Part shown: positions 18,771-21,011 of the stretch, piece after piece
Numbering within the stretch: the first letter of the stretch is position 1
Layout: each line of letters begins with the position of its first letter
IMG/VR virus record: IMGVR_UViG_3300035698_002337
Span: 1 to 21,011 of that record
Strand: one strand, 5' to 3'
DNA: 21,011 nt
Origin: a virus
Notes under the pieces: generated by a model
The model's input: the letters and a program-made list of their open reading frames with translations, nothing else
The model's database searches: none
Told to the model about the DNA's origin: nothing
Translations under genes and position numbers: made by a program

Positions 18771-19010
18771 ATGGATAATAAAATAGGTTCACAAACTCCT
18801 GCAGATGTTTCTAAGATAGATAGTTTAGCTACTGATGGACTTAATGGAGTTATGTACATATCAGGAACAAATAATAATGATTCTGGAATAAGTGAAGCAA
18901 TGTCAAGTAGAGTTGCTACAGGAACTAAAGTATGGGCTAGAGCAGCTTGTATTGGAGCAACTGCAAAAACAATAAACGTATATTTTGGAATTCATGAGTA
19001 TGAAGGCTGA
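18771..19010 (+). CDS. Small virion-like protein, 79 aa
   Basis: A 79-residue protein with ribosome site TGGAG (18759-18763) embedded in the end of the preceding gene. Composition is Gly, Ala, Ser, Asn-rich with beta propensity (LNGVMYISGTNNNDSG, then KTINVYFGIHEYEG), typical of small structural or decoration proteins. There is no signal peptide or membrane segment. It may be a tail or fibre-tip component. No family is recognised. Confidence 0.65.
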   Translation: MDNKIGSQTPADVSKIDSLATDGLNGVMYISGTNNNDSGISEAMSSRVATGTKVWARAACIGATAKTINVYFGIHEYEG

Positions 19011-19063
19011 ATAATAACAACAACTTATAGCGCCAGTTAAGTGTAGCGTGAAAGGAGCCAAAA

Positions 19064-21011
19064 ATGGCTAGAGATGGATACGGGGAAGAGTTTAGAAAAC
19101 AATTTGAAAATTTAACGACAATTGAGAAGAATGCTACCGATGCGATAAGTGGACGTAAATGTTACGATACAGATTTAAATAGAATCTTTGTCGGTAACGG
19201 CGTTACTTGGGAGGAGGTAGCTAATGCAGATGATTTATCTACACAATATTTAGAAGATAATTTCTTATCAAACGTAAAAGAAGGTTCTGCGAATACAAGT
19301 TTAATAGATAACGCTGCTACTAATCCTATGAAGAATACATATGGATTGGGTGGTCTTGATTTTGCAGATTTAAGATATAAGGCAGGTAGATCTAGAATAG
19401 AGGTTTATTCTATAATACTTACCGATGAGTTCTTTGAAGGAAAACCAACATGGAAAATAGCCGCTGGTTGTGGACCAAAAGGCTTTAGAGATCAAGTTAG
19501 ATTCGTAGGTGGTGGATGGGCTAATGCTGTTTCCGCGGCCGCTGGAGCACATGTCCAAACAACTATAGATGGTGATTATATACTAGTTACCGGTTTAATG
19601 GATGATTTTGCTTTCTTAATGGCACCACATGCAAATGCACCAGATGCAGTTGATATAAAAATAGATACAGAAGATACCGGTACGGATTTATCAATGGTAC
19701 AATCTACTGCCTTATTAGCATACAATGTAAGACCTAATGTAATTATAGCAGATGGTTCAATTAAGGCTAAGATAACAACATTAGGAGGACATGGATTACA
19801 TACCGTTATAATAACACCACATGATAGTGGTACTGATGACACATTTAATATATGTGGGTTTGAGTTAATAACAACTACGCCGATAGAACAAGCAGGTGAT
19901 GCTTTTGTAGGTATAACAGAAAATTCATTTACACAACAAAATGTAACTGACCCTACAATTTCAGGGAGTAAGGGTGGATTTTCTTATAGGTATATAGACC
20001 CTGACGATAGTATAAGGAAATGGGCAACACAAGAACCAGATGACTCAGATATTAGCACTGATTTAACAGTGATATTTGGTACTGGAACAGATGCTATAAC
20101 AGTAACAGATAGTTCAGATTTCGCAGTTGATGACATTATATTAATTTACAGTGATGCCGAAGGGTATACTATAAGTGAAAAATTCGTAATAGATAATATA
20201 CCTAGTGCAACAGCAATAGAATTGGCTGCAGCATCAACAGTTACTGACAGGGCAGCAGGAGCATATGATTTCCCTGTAGGGGCAATAGTAGAACATTATG
20301 GAAGATGTGATTATTCTGGTGCAGGATCAGTAGATCATTCAAATGAAATAATTACTAGAAGTTATCATCCTAGGATATTTGGTGCTGGTCATGCTGACGA
20401 TTTTCAAGATCAAGGAGATGATGTTAATGATGCTTTATCATTTACATTAGATAATGGGTCAGGCTCATTATGGTGTAATGATTGTAACCTTGGGACTGGG
20501 GCACAGTTAAGAACGCAAGTAGGGCTTCAAATGGATGACGGGACTGCTAATAGAATGGCGTTTATCTTTAACGGTACTGGTTGCGATTTAATATTTAATA
20601 CTACAAATACAGTAGCTGATATAGATATTTATTTAGACGGTGTGAAAATATATGATTATATTATTGGAGCTACTTCTACTTTTGAAAAATTGAAAGTTTG
20701 TAGTAATCTCCCATATGGTACTCACTTTTTACAATTCCATCAGATGTCTGCTGTTGCTGGACAAGACTCACAATTACTAGTTAGGATAATAGAGTATGGT
20801 GTTAAAGAGCCTTCTGAATTAGATGATCTGGATATTGGTAATCTTATAGCTAGGCGTGACCTTACATCAGATTATGTTTTCAATAATGCAGTTGGCCCCG
20901 ATAGCTTCTCTAAGGGTTGTACATATTACGCACCAAATAGAGGGTGGAAATTAACAGATAGTTCTACAGCATGGGCAATAAGTAGTTCTGTATCAGCATC
21001 ATTTTTTGATG
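19064..21011 (+). CDS. Large fibre/spike-like protein, right end missing, over 649 aa
   Basis: Starts at ATG 19064 after AAAGGAG (about 19050-19056). The frame stays open to the right edge, so at least 649 residues are encoded. Residues 26-50 (DAISGRKCYDTDLNRIFVGNG) match the short beta segment often found at the start of phage tail fibres. The rest is beta-rich, with Gly, Thr and Asp repeats. Two stretches look like related jelly-roll edges, each with a glycine-histidine turn: GGHGLHTVIITPHD (about 241-254) and NLPYGTHFLQFH (about 548-559), resembling carbohydrate-binding accessory modules. It is probably a receptor-binding fibre or spike; any enzymatic part would lie beyond the edge or is not evident. 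Confidence 0.8.
   Translation, partial: MARDGYGEEFRKQFENLTTIEKNATDAISGRKCYDTDLNRIFVGNGVTWEEVANADDLSTQYLEDNFLSNVKEGSANTSLIDNAATNPMKNTYGLGGLDFADLRYKAGRSRIEVYSIILTDEFFEGKPTWKIAAGCGPKGFRDQVRFVGGGWANAVSAAAGAHVQTTIDGDYILVTGLMDDFAFLMAPHANAPDAVDIKIDTEDTGTDLSMVQSTALLAYNVRPNVIIADGSIKAKITTLGGHGLHTVIITPHDSGTDDTFNICGFELITTTPIEQAGDAFVGITENSFTQQNVTDPTISGSKGGFSYRYIDPDDSIRKWATQEPDDSDISTDLTVIFGTGTDAITVTDSSDFAVDDIILIYSDAEGYTISEKFVIDNIPSATAIELAAASTVTDRAAGAYDFPVGAIVEHYGRCDYSGAGSVDHSNEIITRSYHPRIFGAGHADDFQDQGDDVNDALSFTLDNGSGSLWCNDCNLGTGAQLRTQVGLQMDDGTANRMAFIFNGTGCDLIFNTTNTVADIDIYLDGVKIYDYIIGATSTFEKLKVCSNLPYGTHFLQFHQMSAVAGQDSQLLVRIIEYGVKEPSELDDLDIGNLIARRDLTSDYVFNNAVGPDSFSKGCTYYAPNRGWKLTDSSTAWAISSSVSASFFD

Noticed and set aside
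19370-19842. Two minus-strand frames inside the fibre gene
   Set aside because: They oppose a continuous open frame that has its own ribosome site and fibre-like sequence.

Overview
The window is a piece of a tailed bacteriophage (or prophage) genome, clearly AT-rich, with tightly packed genes almost all on the + strand. The recognisable core is a head and packaging module in P22-like order: putative small terminase, large terminase, portal, scaffold, major capsid protein, then capsid or tail decoration and fibre proteins. Portal (692 aa), terminase (523 aa) and coat (427 aa) sizes also fit P22-like podoviruses, but no tail genes that would settle the morphology lie inside the window. Promoters are textbook sigma-70 type and most starts have a GGAGG-type ribosome site, so the host is a bacterium with ordinary sigma-70 promoters. 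The TTGACA/TATAAT promoters argue against Bacteroidota. The host cannot be named from sequence alone.

Layout. 1-137: the start of a leftward operon (a 22-residue ORF, then a second gene running off the left edge) behind a leftward promoter with an overlapping inverted repeat. 138-440: non-coding, ending in a rightward promoter. 441-701: a small basic protein. 702-1424: about 720 bases without a convincing gene but dense in repeats: two 15-bp near-repeats, an 11-bp array of about 7.6 copies, an 18-bp direct repeat pair, a 17-bp direct repeat pair, and nested palindromes ending at a promoter. This is the best candidate for a replication origin or master control region. 1425-3898: small hypothetical genes (a Cys-rich mini zinc-ribbon that looks leaderless, two small membrane proteins, acidic proteins) and a possible leader-peptide/attenuator at 2705-2788. 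3888-5548: nucleotide and phosphate metabolism (calcineurin-like phosphoesterase, HAD phosphatase, dATP/dGTP diphosphohydrolase-like protein) plus a 30-residue membrane peptide. 5557-9825: one operon from a strong promoter with a ClpP-like protease bearing a signal peptide, a second phosphoesterase, a second ClpP-like protease without a signal peptide, putative TerS and TerL. 9895-14877: promoter, small acidic protein, portal, scaffold, coat. 14967-21011: two adjacent 434-residue paralogues, a coiled-coil/transmembrane protein, a third protein sharing the paralogues' His/Asp repeat domain, two small proteins, and a large fibre-like protein cut by the right edge.

How it works together. Eight promoters share one architecture (TTGACA, N14, TGN, TATAAT) and divide the window into transcription units, most starting just upstream of a gene block. 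Within blocks, genes overlap by 1-44 bases or nearly touch, implying translational coupling. The most unusual points are the two ClpP-like proteases (one apparently exported) in the packaging operon, the missing Walker A lysine in the large terminase, the three fibre-cassette proteins sharing a triple HxxD...H domain, and the repeat-rich control region near the left end.
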